Shown piece after piece: positions 1-12,640 of a stretch of 64,000 nt of DNA. Under the pieces are notes generated by a model. The model ran no database searches. It saw only the letters and a program-made list of their open reading frames with translations, and had not been told where the DNA came from. Source of the stretch: Albula goreensis (taxonomy: Eukaryota > Chordata > Actinopteri > Albuliformes > Albulidae); NCBI GenBank assembly GCA_022829145.1, contig CM040743.1, forward strand, positions 33,622,841 to 33,686,840. The letters are read 5' to 3'. Numbering within the stretch: position 1 is the first letter of the stretch; each line of letters begins with the position of its first letter. Position numbers and translations under genes: made by a program.

Positions 1-135
1 AGCTGTAGCTCAGGACTAATGGCATTTAAAATCCATGACGGCTTTGTGCTCTACCATGTTGTAGATTCTGTGCTTTTTATTATTCATTTAAGCAATTATG
101 GATTGATGAATTGTAACCAGATATAGTAGTTCTGA
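1..135. promoter_or_regulatory. candidate conserved non-coding element (homeodomain-word rich)
   Basis: This balanced-composition block has a TTATTATTCATTTAAG run, an AAGCAATTATGG homeodomain word and ATTGATGAATTG. It has no useful reading frame and no simple repeat. It resembles an enhancer-type CNE cut by the window edge, but conservation is not tested, so this is inference from texture. Confidence 0.2.
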
Positions 136-289
136 GAAAAATATCTCTGGCCAGTGGGAATGCAAAGTAAACCCAATGGTTGGGTTCCCTAAAAGACGAC
201 TGTGATAAATGTGACGGTGATTCATCCTTGCTTCACTGCTTTCTATGGTATTGTCTCCCTGGGAGATGGCTTGCTGGCCTCATCACTTG

Positions 290-425
290 CAGGTTCCTAA
301 TCGTTGCATGAAAGAATGTCGACGCTAATTGCGCGGCAGTTCTGGGTGTCTTAACTATTCTGGTTAACTGCTCGGATAATTGAATCTTCACTGTACTTTG
401 TCTCAGTGATCAGACCCAGACCAGC
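290..425. promoter_or_regulatory. candidate conserved non-coding element
   Basis: CpGs survive here (TGTCGACGC, GCGCGGC, CTCGGATAA) inside otherwise AT-rich DNA. They are interleaved with homeodomain-like GCTAATTGCG and GATAATTGAA and two GTTAAC/TTAACT words. Surviving CpGs in a desert suggest constraint or lack of methylation. No frame is coding. Function as an enhancer is inferred. Confidence 0.35.
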
Positions 426-1199
426 TGAAAGTCTGCGCTTTCATGTTCAGCTAAGCATGGAAGGTCAACCACTGATGTTTGAATGGTGTAAAAATCCTCA
501 CCTTGAGGGATTTTTCAGGCAGAAAAAAAACATTATTGCAATACTAATGGCACAAAATGAGGTGAGTTAGGATGAGTGTGTGCTTGAGGTCATAACACAT
601 ATGGGTGTGGGTGGGTGTGGGGGGAGGCTGTTCCTCTTTTCTGTGATGGAATTCGTCCTTAACAAAACATTTTACCAATTGCTCTGTTTTACACTTTTTT
701 TGTTTCAATGACATTCAATGGTTGCTTAAAACCCCTTTATTAAAACCCTTACTCAAAGTTATGGACATAGTGCATTGCAGTTTGACTGTTGCATTGGTCT
801 TATTAGATCCCCTGTTTCTCATCTTCACAGTATGAACAACATAAACTTAGAAGTTAAAAGACAAAAAATTAGCCAGGGAAATTAAAAACTGAATAAAACA
901 CACAGTCAAATGTTCATTCATGGACGTCTCATTATCGAAAAATGCTGGGCAAGCCCTTGAGTGGTTACCATGGCAGTTGAATTAGCATCACTCTGTGACA
1001 GATAATCAGACAATGGAGGCAAATGTATGCATGTCGGTGGTATATGTGGTCTGTATCTGTTGTGTGGCATTCAGGTATTGGGCTGTAGTAATTGGGGAAG
1101 ACATGGAGGCTGCGGGTGAGGGAATATGACAGGCAAGGCAGACGAATGATGTTGCCAGGTGAACCGGGTTGGTTAGTAATGCTGCGGCCCTCTGGTACT

Positions 1200-1240
1200 C
1201 TGGGGAATGGGGCGGGGGCTGGGGGGGTATCGCCGCAGAG
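1200..1240 (+). other. G-rich tract, possible G-quadruplex
   Basis: Several runs of three or more G separated by short loops occur here (GGGG, GGGG, GGGGG, GGGGGGG). This fits a G-quadruplex-forming motif on the plus strand. The chance frames on both strands across it are low-complexity. A structural role is inferred only from the pattern. Confidence 0.3.
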
Positions 1241-1291
1241 CAGGTGCGGGTCAGCTGCGGCCATTGATCATGGAGCAAACTGTCACTGGGC

Positions 1292-1380
1292 ATGAAGAAA
1301 AGGAGAGAAAGTGGGGGAGGAGTGGGGAGAAAGTTGCCTGAAATGATGGAAAAAGGGGAGGAGAGAGAGGCGGGCCTTAA
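1292..1380 (+). repeat. polypurine tract
   Basis: The plus strand is almost entirely A and G, with GAGAGA, GGGGAGG and AAAAGGGG blocks and few pyrimidine interruptions. It explains the Lys/Arg/Glu/Gly-rich open frame at 1292-1600, which is therefore not called as a gene. Such tracts can adopt triplex DNA and are polymorphic. Confidence 0.5.
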
Positions 1381-1410
1381 AAAAGCATCAAGTCGAGGGG
1401 TAGGAGCAGT

Positions 1411-1429
1411 AAAAAAAAAAAAAAAAAAA
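1411..1429 (+). repeat. poly(A) homopolymer
   Basis: An uninterrupted run of 19 A residues is followed by C and AAAA. It could be a retroposon tail, but I see no recognisable SINE or LINE body upstream, so it is listed only as a simple repeat. Confidence 0.8.
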
Positions 1430-1544
1430 CAAAACGATGGAGTCAGCTGCTATGATATCAGAGAACAGCTGGTGTCAAGAACAGGACCCGAGGACAGAGA
1501 GTGCTCTGTTGGGAGTGGAGGCAGGCCAAGACGAGGCCAGCTTG

Positions 1545-1673
1545 CAGTGAGGCCTGCCAATAGGAGAGGGGGCCCTCACCAAGATTATATAACCCTGTAG
1601 TGAAGAAGGAGGGGGACGAGAGGGAATAATAAACGACAACAGTGAAGAAATCCTTGATGGAGCCATGGTAAGC
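1545..1673 (+). promoter_or_regulatory. weak promoter-like arrangement with donor-like site
   Basis: A CCAAT word at about 1557 is followed by ATTATATAA at about 1583, and 75 bases later by GAGCCATGG. The ATG at 1665-1667 is followed directly by GTAAGC, a good 5' splice donor. This could be a core promoter with a short first exon, or chance. No downstream coding exon was found. The components are common words, so confidence is low. Confidence 0.15.
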
Positions 1674-1674
1674 G

Positions 1675-4600
1675 CATGCTTTGAATTACAAACAGACAAT
1701 TTAGGGAAACGAGAGAGACCCCTTACCCCGGAGGACCATAAAGCACGGAACAGAAAGCACCTCTCTGGCTTGTTTTCCCCATCAGTTAGCCAGGATGGAT
1801 TGGAATCAGGCAGACTTTTGAAACCCACTCTGTGTGAGACAGTTCCTGTCATTGTCAGCATTTCGATGTATTATAGGTACTTATAGAGAATATTTTTTTT
1901 GATACATGTTGTGCATTTTTCATCAAACTGCTGTCACTGTTGTGGTAGTGACTGTGGATTTATCTATGACAGCTAGCACAGTCATAGGTGCTAGATATTT
2001 CCAAAATATAGCCAACAGTCTATGAAAATTAGACCTAAGTTTGTTTTTTTTCTTCTCAGATTGTTTTTCATCACAGATTGGAGAGTTCTGCACTTACAAA
2101 TACATATTCAATAACTTCGCTGGTAAGAGAAATATCGCAGTGTAGTGTGTATAAGACGAAGATGAGTAAAACCTTCAAGAAATCCAGCCCACATCAAGTA
2201 GATGTGCTGTAGGTTAACTGTGTGCCTCTGCATGTGTTTATGTCTGTATATGCCAGTGGGTATATCATTTTGTGCCACAGAAGGGTAAAAATAAAATGGA
2301 AAAAGTTTGTAATATATGGACCAATGAATCAACACACATAAACTCGAACTAATTTATACTGTTACAACATAACAGAGTAGGCCAAACACAGAACACAGAA
2401 TTTATGGCCATATTTATTTCTTTTTTATTTAAATGCTATGGATGATCATATCATCTTATTTTTCCAGTTTAAAGAGCACCTACAGCTGTACAATTATCAT
2501 TTTCAATATACAGTGAATTTAATCTAATTACATTAACACTGCATTGTTTTTTTAATATTTGATAATTTTTAAAACTTTTTTTCATTTTTTTCTGATGGAG
2601 AATACATCTACTGGATAATGATGTGAGTTTTTTAAACCATCCAGTTAAACATCACTTGTTATGTCCAATCAAGACCCATCCAGAGTCTAGAGGTGTTTTT
2701 TTTTCTTCTTTTTCCCCCAAAGAACTTTTTTAAAACACCACAGTAACTGCTTGGTGGGTGTAAACTGTCTTTACTGCTCCTTTGAGATGGAAGGTAAATA
2801 AAGATCATGCTAAATGGAAGAATGGTTTTTCCCTGAGTGCTGTATAATGCAAAACGTATTTCTGTATGCTTTGGCAAGTGCCAGCCAGTCTCTATTTTCA
2901 GACTGCTCAGAGGTGGTAAACTAATGGTAACTCAGTCCTAAAATTTCCCTTTGTTGTTCAAGTGATTTTAAATAAAGAACACCCTTTGCTGTCTTTGCCA
3001 TTTCATTGGAACAAAGAGGGAAAACATCACATGGTACAAGATATGTAGCTATTGAGCCTCCATGTTGATTTTAGTTTCAGTTGTGATATTGGCCACCACT
3101 TGCAGTGGTCTGTGTTGAAATTTTTGTCTCATTTCTGAGTCTCATAACCATGAACCTGATGAACCTGAACAAATTTCTCCTCCTACTATTTCTAATGACA
3201 AATTATGCTTCATGTAGGCCAGACTCAAAATGGAAGAGGCTATTTGGATTTTTTTTTCTCTAGTTGTTCTTCTACAATAAATTATATGTACTTTAGCCAC
3301 ACTTTTCATGGTTCATAACTTTCCAGCATCCATAAAATCTGTTTTTCCCTTCAAGCCTGTCTAGTTATCTAACTAGCTACACACTGGAAAAGCTTACTGT
3401 TTAATCAATGGAGACTTACCCTTTCATTTATATCCCTGCCAGCTACATGTGGGTGAATCTGAAACACTGTTCTCTGCATCTACTTTTGTGTTTTGACCAG
3501 CGTATGTAACTGATAAATTCTTTACCTTCAATTACTCTACTTCTAACCCCCTGAGCTAGTATTGCTTTTGATAACTCAGAAAGGGTTAGCATGTTTGCTT
3601 GAACTGAGTAATACATATGATGGCCTGGGGGGGGGTCTGTCATGAGAGATGTACCACTGGTTCAATTCATTCATGTTTCTTATATAGGGCCATTTCAGGA
3701 TGTGTCATAGCACTTTAGTGAAGGATTAATGCAAGGCTTATACTGACTGGAAAAACAAAATGGAATCAGAGAGATTTCCTCCAAGTGACACTGCCATTTT
3801 GATAATAATGCTCTTCATTTTTCCTGAAAACAGGAAATATGGGGTGGTAAATGATTCTATGCCACAGATTGGCTACAAACTCTTTTTTCTTTTTTTAAAA
3901 AAAATAAAGATTTGTGAAAATACTCCTTTGAAATCCTGTCGGCATTTTCACCTGGCCATGTGTTTGACCCAGCCTAGAGGAACTGGATTGGTTCCTTGTG
4001 GTCATATATTAAGTTATGTGTGAAATATGTGGTGTACATACAGGTCATGTCTGAACAAAGGGCAAGGTCATACCTAGCCTACAGTTCACACAATTTCCCT
4101 TTTTAAATGCAATACTCTGGTTCATTTCTTTCATCTGGGTGGAAATAATGCCATGTCTCTGATTAATTAAAACGTTTTTGCCCCGCAGAGCACCCAGTGC
4201 CTCTTGGGTAAAAAAAAAAATTAATTGTGATCATGTCAGCTAACTGCTTTGTTTGTGCTTGCTAACTGACCCACTTTTAACCTTTTTAATTTTCATACAA
4301 AATGCAAATGCGATTCTTCTAATAGACTTAGTTCAGTCACAGCTCACATTGAGAACAACAGAATAATGCCAAAAAAGAGATCAAAGATTGGAAAAAATGA
4401 CCTTGGGAAAATTTCACAATAGACACATCTGTTGGTGTTGTGCAAGCAGTGTTATCTGTGACATGTGTCTACATCGTTTTTGTTTTTTTTGTGGTTTTTT
4501 TTAACTGTCTTGTCTTCAAGTTATAAATAGATTGGTGGAATCAAAAAAGACATGACTGGTTACTCCTAGCTCTGTTAAGCTTGGCCTGATCATCTGAAGT

Positions 4601-5100
4601 GCATTGGAGCTGAATAGATTCTGAATCACTCATAATTTCCTCAGCTGTTATGAAAGCTGAGAAGGTAGGTTGGCGATTTTCAATAGGGATTTCATTTTGA
4701 CAAAACAACACCCTTCAAAGCAATGGCTGTTTTTATTTACAATAAGTACTGAATTTGTAGCTCTTGATCTTCAATGTAGTCCTTTGGATTTGTAAGTTTC
4801 ATAGTAGTAACACAAAAGTAATGAAATCTGTGTTTGTCTGGTTGCAGATACTATAGGAACTGTAGCATCTCCACATACTCCATTTAAAAACCAACTGGAA
4901 TGTCAAAATACATTCATAGTAGTAGATCTGTAAGTTACATGTCAGTACCTTCCATCAGTATACAGCCATTAGGGACTGAATCGAGGTGGAAAATCGCGCT
5001 GGCTATACCATTACAATGCATTAGCAGAAGACTCTGCTGAATATTCTATCCCAAATGTTATGTAATCGTACATTTATATATAGATATGAGCTGTATTTCC
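1675..5100. other. AT-rich stretch without gene
   Basis: About 3.4 kb of AT-rich DNA with many T runs. The frames at 2108-2335, 2659-2877 and 3443-3643 (minus) and 3760-4023 (plus) have no recognisable domain and unremarkable composition. A 16-base inverted repeat lies at 3361-3376 (CTAGTTA/TAACTAG). The part at 4130-4340 (ATTAATTAAAACG, then ATGCAAATGCG) is mildly CNE-like. Nothing else is supportable. Confidence 0.5.
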
Positions 5101-5119
5101 AAAATGCTACCCTTTCCTA

Positions 5120-5560
5120 TGTAACCACCCTCGTGGAGTCAGCGGCCACCGAAGCAGCGAGGCAGAAAGTAAATGGCTCAAATGTGGGAAAAGCTCTGAC
5201 CACGCTCTGACCCAGTAGAGGACGGCCCTCTCATATTATCTTTGCTCTCAGGTTTGTTTTCCACTCAACAAATATAGCCTAAATTAGCATGGCGGCGTCG
5301 GGCCGGGCTGAACCCCCAGGGGCTAATGCGAGCTCTCCCAGCGTGTGTGTGAGGCTCCTCGTAGATTAGATTTATGCTTTCCTTCCATGTGTTTGCACAG
5401 GAAAAGCGCAGCGCTTTTTGAAAGAGACGCATCCGGCGTCGTGTCGCAGAAAGCGATAACAGGAGAGACGCCGAAAAACGAGTGCGGGTCAAAAGAGGCC
5501 ATCTAGGTCACAGCAGGGGACCTAAAACAACAGCCTGGGATTGGCTAACCTCCATTTTGA
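5120..5560. promoter_or_regulatory. CpG-retaining candidate regulatory element
   Basis: CpG frequency rises clearly here (GGCGGCGTCGGG, GCGCAGCGC, CCGGCGTCGTGTCGC, GACGCCGAAAAACG), against CpG-poor flanks. Non-CpG parts hold AAATATAGCCTAAATTAGC and GTAGATTAGATTTATG. A CCTGGGATTGGC word at 5532 includes an inverted CCAAT box. The 75-codon minus frame at 5265-5492 has no recognisable domain. It could be a CNE or a small CpG island near an unannotated transcript. Confidence 0.35.
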
Positions 5561-6034
5561 TCGATGCGGAAGGGCCAAAGCAAGCAAGAAGACATCCATC
5601 ATCATTCACCATGCGCCACTGGTGATCTAAATAGATGTCTGTTCCGGTAAATGCTTCAGACCTGGGACTAAAACTATGAGGGGTCAGCTAAGGTGTAAAG
5701 ACCAAGGCTTAAGTGATTGATTGAACAGCCATGGGAGTTCACCTTTACCCAGAATGCTCACCCACTCAGTTCTCAGACGTAACAGGAAACACCTGAAACA
5801 TACTCATTCATGACAACTTCCAGACACTGTAAAGATGGAGAGAGAACCACAATAACAAGCAAGCATGTAAAGGCCCAGCTGTTAGTCATGTAGGGTAATG
5901 TGTGTGTCTCTTCTTAAATGCATGACATTCTGCTGGAGGGTGAACGTTTCATAGGAGGGCAGGCCTTCTAAGCCTGTAAGAACTAGATGAGGTTGACAGT
6001 TTAAATGACTGATTCTCACATCTTCCGCTTCCAA

Positions 6035-6135
6035 CTTGACTTGAGGATTTAATTTGCGCTAATGAATCACCGTGCAGTTGGGAATGACTCTACTGGCTGA
6101 GACAGAGCAGGAAGTTCTCGATTCTTTCAGCTCTG
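6035..6135. promoter_or_regulatory. candidate conserved non-coding element
   Basis: The block holds GGATTTAATTTGCGC, GCTAATGAATCACCG, then GGGAATGACTC (AP-1-like TGACTC). CpGs and TAAT words are mixed without repeats, which is the texture of an enhancer CNE. Enhancer activity is inferred. Confidence 0.3.
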
Positions 6136-7439
6136 AATGTAGCACATAGAGGGAGGGGCGTGGTCGATCATATCTTAAATTAAAAGAAGCTTGGGAAAAA
6201 AGATCACTGAAGATTGATTGTGTTGTTGAGAAATCTTATAAAATAGGAAAATTATCTTGTACTCTGCTCTTTCACTCTGTTTCACAGCCCAAATTCTCAC
6301 ATAACTAATGGCAAAATTTCACAACCTGCTGTAAATAAAGTTTTCTGGTGAATCATCCACAGCAAATAATGAAACAGAAATCGACTTAGCTTTATTAAAA
6401 ATACAATTTGGAATGGCCTCTGAGTGACTCATGCTGCAAATATGCCAGTTCTGTAAGCAAAGTGTGAACCCTGCAATTTGGTATTCAATGTCTGACCGCA
6501 CCATTGTCAGCTTTGGATGGAGGTCTGCACTTGTGAGACAACAATCAACCCAGCTTCACTGTTGAAGGAAAAGGAATAAGCCACCTAGTTCCACTGGCCT
6601 TGTTGCTCCCTTGCAGCCAGATGCCTGTAGATGCATGAACCAAGAATATGCTGGCCTCTTAATCCTTAGATGACATGGGCAATATGTGCTTAGTGGTGTT
6701 TCAGCAGTGCGTAAAGGAACGAGGTTTGTTGTCATGTGAATCAAAATGGTCACATGTTCTCAACTACCTCGGTGGTTACTGTGGGAGATTAACTACTTAT
6801 TACTTGTTATTGCGATTATTATCATCTATCTGTAAAGGAAAACATTGAAGATATGCAATGAAAATGAAGGTTTCTTGCTACACTGAAAGTAAACAGTACG
6901 CACTAGTTTAAAGAATTACATACATATATATTTTAATTTAAATTGTGACTTGCCCAATTGCTATCCTTTTTTAAATAGGTACCTCTAATCTATAATGCAT
7001 TAAACAGTGAAAATGTTTGTGTTATTGCGCATAGGTACACTTGTTTTGTCACATCACTTTACTCTTTACTCTAAAAACACATTGAGGCTATGTAAAAGGA
7101 GGTTCATGTTGAAATATTTGTACCAATGGAAATTGTAATTTGATGCTTGCCATTTTGCATCAGTGATAATAAATATAATGATAATGTTAGATACTGATAT
7201 GTGCTCTTGCAGCTAGCTTCATTTGCTTGTCTTTCTAATTGTCTTGGGGTATTTTTTTTCATGTAGTTGATCACACTTATTTATTATTTACCTCAAAAAA
7301 TATTTAAATAACCACTGGTTTGAATCCTAGCTAGTTGGCTAATTTTCTGCAATCCTTAAATTTTATCAAACTATGCCCAGTTTTAATTGTAATTTGAAAT
7401 AGTTTTTATTGAAAATGAAAACTGTAATAACATTTCACA

Positions 7440-7670
7440 TTAATGCTAGGCTTTTGCAGGGAAAGTCATTAGCCGAAGCAGCATGGCCACAGTAGTGTTA
7501 TGCGTCACCCTGATCCTCCTCCCCACGGTGCTTCCTATTGAGTTGAATGGCTTTGCGCTAATGCAAGGGCGTGCTTAGCCGTGTCCCCAAAGTCCATATA
7601 AATCTATAATGCATCCAGCTGTCTGTTTACGTAATTTGCAGATTCGACACAGAAGTCAATTTTTCCTGAT
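7440..7670. promoter_or_regulatory. candidate conserved non-coding element
   Basis: Following a quiet AT-rich stretch, this block contains GTCATTAGCCGAAGC, TATGCGTCACC, TTTGCGCTAATGC, CGTGCTTAGCCG and TTTACGTAATTTGC (PAR-bZIP/CREB-like TTACGTAA). The words are dense and not repetitive, with preserved CpGs. No frame here is coding. Confidence 0.35.
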
Positions 7671-7699
7671 TTCCTAATAATCAGTAGTATGAAGGATCA

Positions 7700-8760
7700 A
7701 ACGTAGAAATCTTGCTACATTCACACAAAATGTTAATATTTATAGCACACGGTATCAGGTTCTACTATGTTGTATAATTGATGACTGCCTTAGATACTTT
7801 TGTGGGGTATGTTGGTTTTAGGGCTGAAAAACCTCATTCACATTTTCTATTGTCTTGGTTTTTCTGCAATAAGATATCAGTGAGTATATATGCATATCAT
7901 GTTGAGTGCTGTTATGAACAGTGAAAACTGATATTGTATCCGTTGTGCATTATTGATGTGCAATGAATCAGTTACACGAGATACTTATTGTTGAAACCTC
8001 CATAGAGTATGTGACATTCATTCTAACATAAAGGAATCACATACACTTTTCAGATATTACATCTGTTGTATCATCCATCTTACAAGTAAAATATTCTGGT
8101 GAGTGAACTTTCCCCATTCAAAGAAAATCAATACATACAATATTGTTTTTTCAAATCATTTGTTATTTTTTATTACAAAAAGGCATGAAGGAAGAAACAG
8201 AGGTAAAAATAAGTTGTACCTGTGATCTGTTTCTCTCCTTTGCATGAATCAGGAATCATTGATTTGGTGTTTTCTTCTTGATTTAGCACATAATCACACG
8301 CTGGCTCCTTTGATAAACTAAATCGTTTAACATTCATTACCTTAATACAAATTGAACTATCACAAATTAGCCATTAGAGAATCACCTGCCTGGTGATTGA
8401 AGGGGATGGGGAGAGAGACAGAGAGGCATATATCTCTAAAAGCTTTTTCCCCACAGCTGCAATATAACGTGACATATACACCTGGAATGGGTTTACGATT
8501 CAAAAACAATTGATGAGATGTGCATTTCCCTTTCTCAATGTTCTCTTGACAGTTCCTCTTATCAAAATACAAATGATTTTTCTTTACTTTTTAATCTGTT
8601 CATTGCCATTTCTCATTACTCCCCAGTTGTGCTTAATTGCATTTTTAAGCCCAGTTCCATCGCTATAACATTGTACATCAGTTTGGGTGACCACACGCTT
8701 TTGTTCCTAGACTCCTCTTAGCACAGCACTTCACATCTAATATAGCTGCAGCTGCCACAA
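7700..8760. other. AT-rich stretch without gene
   Basis: About 1 kb of AT-rich DNA with chance frames only (minus 8360-8572 and plus 8518-8721, no recognised domains). I see no repeat family or regulatory cluster here. Confidence 0.4.
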
Positions 8761-8930
8761 GCTCTCAAGTCCACCCGGAGGAGATGCTGTTGTGTGATTG
8801 GGTGGGGAATCCCCTGCTGACATAAAACCCTCCCTCCCACCCTGGGCACTGCTACAGCCAATTGCTCATCACCCCACAGGACCTCAACACATCTGCACTG
8901 TAATATCTATATACAGTGCATGTGTAAGTA

Positions 8931-8980
8931 AGCTGAATTACCTCAGTAAATATCCAGTTGTATAATAATCTTATTATTCT
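8931..8980 (+). repeat. 3' fragment of a fish tRNA-derived SINE
   Basis: The stretch reads AAGCTGAATTACCTCAGTAA then ATATCCAGTTGTATAA. This matches from memory the part of a teleost SINE just 3' of the tRNA-like head (CTGAATTGCTTCAGTAA...CCAGCTGTATAAATGG). The corresponding segment recurs at 47038-47078. The head and the end are missing, so it is a truncated relic. Confidence 0.5.
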
Positions 8981-8989
8981 TATATAAGT

Positions 8990-9030
8990 ATAATTACATT
9001 ATACTTTATATATATAGTAAGTATAATAGT
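8990..9030. repeat. TA-rich low-complexity tract
   Basis: ATATATATAG together with repeated AGTATAATTA/AGTATAATAG units forms a short AT-only tract. It is simple sequence without an evident role. Confidence 0.5.
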
Positions 9031-9869
9031 ATAATAACTTTTAACATTACTCTTATATTGAATTGTTGAACATGTAAATAGCTAGATATTCAATTCAACT
9101 TTCAAGGGTACAGCAATACCTGACTACATTGTTCTGATTCTCTTCCTCGTGGGCAGCTTGCAGTGAAGATATGCTTTGTTTTTACCCGTGAAGCAGATTT
9201 GCACACAGACGCTGCACAATGCAGCATCAAGCTGTTACTTTGATGTAAAAGCCCCATCTGGCTGAGTGGAGATCTTGCCAATCCCGTGTAAAGGAACAGA
9301 CTGAAGTAATGCATAGGCTAGCATAGTGTGGCAGCTAGGAGACAGACAATGAATCTTGAATCAAGTCCTTTTGCAGCGCATAAAAGGTTAATGAAAAATA
9401 ACAGCAAACAAATAATTGATAGAGCTTGCTTTGGTTGGACGTACTGGCAATTTCATATATTCAAAGGTGAAAACTTTTCCTTTATGAACCAAGTGAACAG
9501 CTCATTGGTCTGCTGTACTTGCTCACATTTGTTTCCATTCCCATATTTGAGATTCACAAGAGATTCCACAGATGATAGTTTGTCCCCACACTGCCTGCCG
9601 CGGTGTTGCGGTGATTCTGACAGATTCTGATTGGATCATCTTGACGGTGTTAGTCTGGGTAGGGCTGACCAATTTCATCCAGGTCTTCCGAGGATGAGAA
9701 CAGATGCTTCCTCTTGCCACCTGAAAGGGAGAAGACAGCTTGGGAGAATATTTAATGTGTGGGAGACATAGTTGAAGTGGCCTGCTCTGCTGCTGTTGAG
9801 GCATGTATTGAGTTGGCAATAAATGTGACAGATAAATACCAATTTCTCAGTGACTGATTTATATTGTTG

Positions 9870-9985
9870 GCTGATCTATAGCTGTGGCATTGGGAGCGAT
9901 TGCCTGATATCTACCTTGAGGCGTGAGTGCTCCATTAACTCGGTGAGCTCACTCCAATAAAAGGAACAAAAAGACAAATAGAATC
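9870..9985. promoter_or_regulatory. candidate conserved non-coding element
   Basis: This block has GGGAGCGATTGCC, TGAGGCGTGAG, CTCCATTAACTCGG and CACTCCAATAAAAGG. It joins the stronger block that begins near 10010. It is non-coding, with CpGs retained. It is called by texture only. Confidence 0.3.
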
Positions 9986-10009
9986 GCTGCAAGAAAGCAC
10001 AGAATCTTT

Positions 10010-10150
10010 TCCATCTGATTGGCTTTAATTACTCATCCATTGTCTCAAACGTGGGTTGAATCTGAGTAGAGATAAACTCATCATGGCTTTGAAGACGATT
10101 TATCGCCACGTGCATTCCCGTCCTTATTATCCTAATGCCTGATGGAGGGA
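10010..10150. promoter_or_regulatory. candidate enhancer-type CNE with SOX and E-box words
   Basis: The block contains TTTAATTACTC (homeodomain), CCATTGTCTC (SOX-type ATTGT), GATAAACTCATCATGG, CGATTTATCG and a perfect CACGTG E-box at 10107-10112. The many distinct sites in about 140 bases, with CpGs kept, resemble a vertebrate developmental enhancer. No coding frame fits. Confidence 0.4.
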
Positions 10151-11224
10151 ACATCTTTTGTCTTACATGTGCATAGAATGTATAACGGCAATTTCACCCG
10201 AGCCCTCTTCCATTTATGTACTGCGAAAACGCTGCAAATACCAAACAAAACTGGTTCAATCTCAATACCTGCATATTCCTGGTTATTGGAAGACTGGATC
10301 CATTTTTCAAGCTTGTCATGGTGCCAGGATTATTTGAGTTGTTCCAAATAAAACAAATAATAAAAGCATAATAAAAAAGATTACTATATCATTATTCCAT
10401 TGTGTTAATAAAGAGCAGACATCAAAATCTCCATCAAAACATTTAACAGTTACAGTTGGATCTTCTGGTACACTTTGGGACTTGTGAAACATGCAGTTAC
10501 TTGATAACATCTCACTTGCTCTCACTCCCACTCCATGTGCCTCTGGCAGCTTATCCCTGTTAAACATTACAGCGTAGGGTAGACTGTCACTTCTCATGCC
10601 CTGGGCATCGGGCGTGGCATGGGAACACTGCAGCGTTTGGGAGCTGTGCCCACAAAGGGTGGCAGTGCCATAAGGCAGCAGAAAGGAACCCAGAACACTT
10701 AGAAAACATTCCTGAGGGGTTTACATTAGCTACATGTTATTCTTTGTGAACCGTGCCAAGAAGGAGAAGAAGTGGTACCAGGATACAGAGAAAGGCATTC
10801 TCCCAGCTCCCAACAGACATTTTAAACTCCGTTACCCAAGGAGCTTTTGTCTCCATCTTTGCTAGCATTTCACCTAGTTAATTTCTGCTGTCTTTATTGG
10901 GAACAGTGACGGGGGTGTGGCTGACACACATGAAAATATACAGTGGGTGAGCGAGATTCTTGCCAAATGCAGATTCTATGGAATAACACTTTGGCTGTTC
11001 CCTGATAGCAGGAGCAGCACGTCACACTGAATTGCGCAAACGGAAATGCAGCCCAGGGTTGGCAATGTCTCACGTCTCCATGTTGTCTCTGTGTTATGGA
11101 AGATCTCAGTTTTATTTTCAGTTGCTACGTGAAGATGGATAGGATCCCCACCTCCTTTTGCTCCAAATCCAAAGGGACAAATGATGATGGGTAAATCATA
11201 TCCATCGAGATTCAGGTTCCATCA

Positions 11225-11410
11225 GCCTCTTCTGTGTCTTGTTTCAACGTTGTGATGTGAGGGAAAATACGCCCACTCTCAAACGGCATTTGCTGTCCCA
11301 TAATGGGAGCAGCACATTGAGACTGCGTTGCCTTTCATTGTAGAGGAGGGACAATTTAGCCTGTTGCTAAGCTGCACAGGTAGAACTCTGTGGCATGTAA
11401 ATTATTCATT
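11225..11410. promoter_or_regulatory. candidate conserved non-coding element
   Basis: CAAACGGCATTTGCTG, CCCATAATGGGAGC (an inverted repeat) and GACTGCGTTGCC lie in a balanced-composition block. Function is inferred; it could be neutral sequence. Confidence 0.22.
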
Positions 11411-12534
11411 TGTTAAGGCCAATGACAGCAGAAGACTTGCATTATATTCGTCATTAAACACACTGCACCACTGCTTGGGAAAAGAGCCCAGGGGTTAAGG
11501 GTGTTGGATCAGTGAGGCGGCCAGTTTTTAATTCTTTAACAAACAATTAATATTATTTGTTAAATCACCTGTTAACAGAACAGTGAAGGATTGTATGCTT
11601 TCAAGGACAATGAGCCAATAAAAATTAAGCATAAGTACAAGTAATACCAGCTGCTGCCCACAGTAAACAGTTCTGGTTCTATCTTCCATGTCGCTCAAGG
11701 GGTTGGCAACATCATCCTGGAGAGAACCCAACACTACAACATTATGGAGGAGACTCAAGGGATATAATCAATAGTCCATATTGCTTTCCACTGCACTCCC
11801 TTCTGATGACTGACAGGATATTAAGTTATTACATTACTGCACCCCCACCAGCACCAATACCCACTGGTCAAACTCACCACTTCCTGGTGAACACTGTTCC
11901 ACAGCCTGGATAGATATTTAATTTTCCTGGCATAGCAGTCCCTTTCCAGAGATGCACTCTTTTAGTGCTTTCTGTGAAGATGCAATAAAGTACAATAAAT
12001 CACAGGGAACAGAACATAAAAACCCCTTCAACAAGAGCCCTGCCTTCAGCATCCGCATTTGACTTTTAACACGGTTGCATCTGAGTCGATGCCTTTGCGT
12101 GTTCCGAGATTTTGGCTCCATTGAGATGTGGTGGTCACACATAACCTCCACGTTTTTAACAGAAAATTTCTGTTTCAGAATCACGGAACAGTGGAACCAA
12201 TGCTTTACTGTTCATTAGCAGGCAATGTTGTACTCTGCTCTATTTTCTTGCAGGATACTCTTGATGTGCAATAAATACAGTCGACCCAGAGCTTAGGATT
12301 TGAAAAACAAAAAAAATTGCCCAGCAGGAAAATTGATACTCATTTAGTTCATTTCAAACCCCACTGAAGAGCACATCCTCCTGGGTACTGCTAAACAAGA
12401 AGGACCCAAGATATACAGCAGGCAGAGGAGATGCCCCATACTTCAGCTGATGGGAATTAATGGGCAGTAAAACATCAAAATAAACATGGCTGCAGTCATA
12501 CAACCGTCACCGACAGGAAGGCCTGTCCACTTTC

Positions 12535-12640
12535 ACAGCCAAAGCCAACGTCAAAACCGTTTGCGTACGTCATCGCATTCTGCGCTCCGCTCTTGGATTG
12601 ACGACATTAAGGCATAAAAGCGGAGAGTTCTGAAAACAAA
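12535..12640. promoter_or_regulatory. CpG-retaining candidate CNE
   Basis: Dense CpGs occur in GCGTACGTCATCGC, TGCGCTCCGC and GATTGACGACATTAAGG, followed by CATAAAAGCGG. TACGTCATC is a CREB/ATF-like word. The block is isolated between AT-rich flanks and has no coding frame. Confidence 0.33.
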
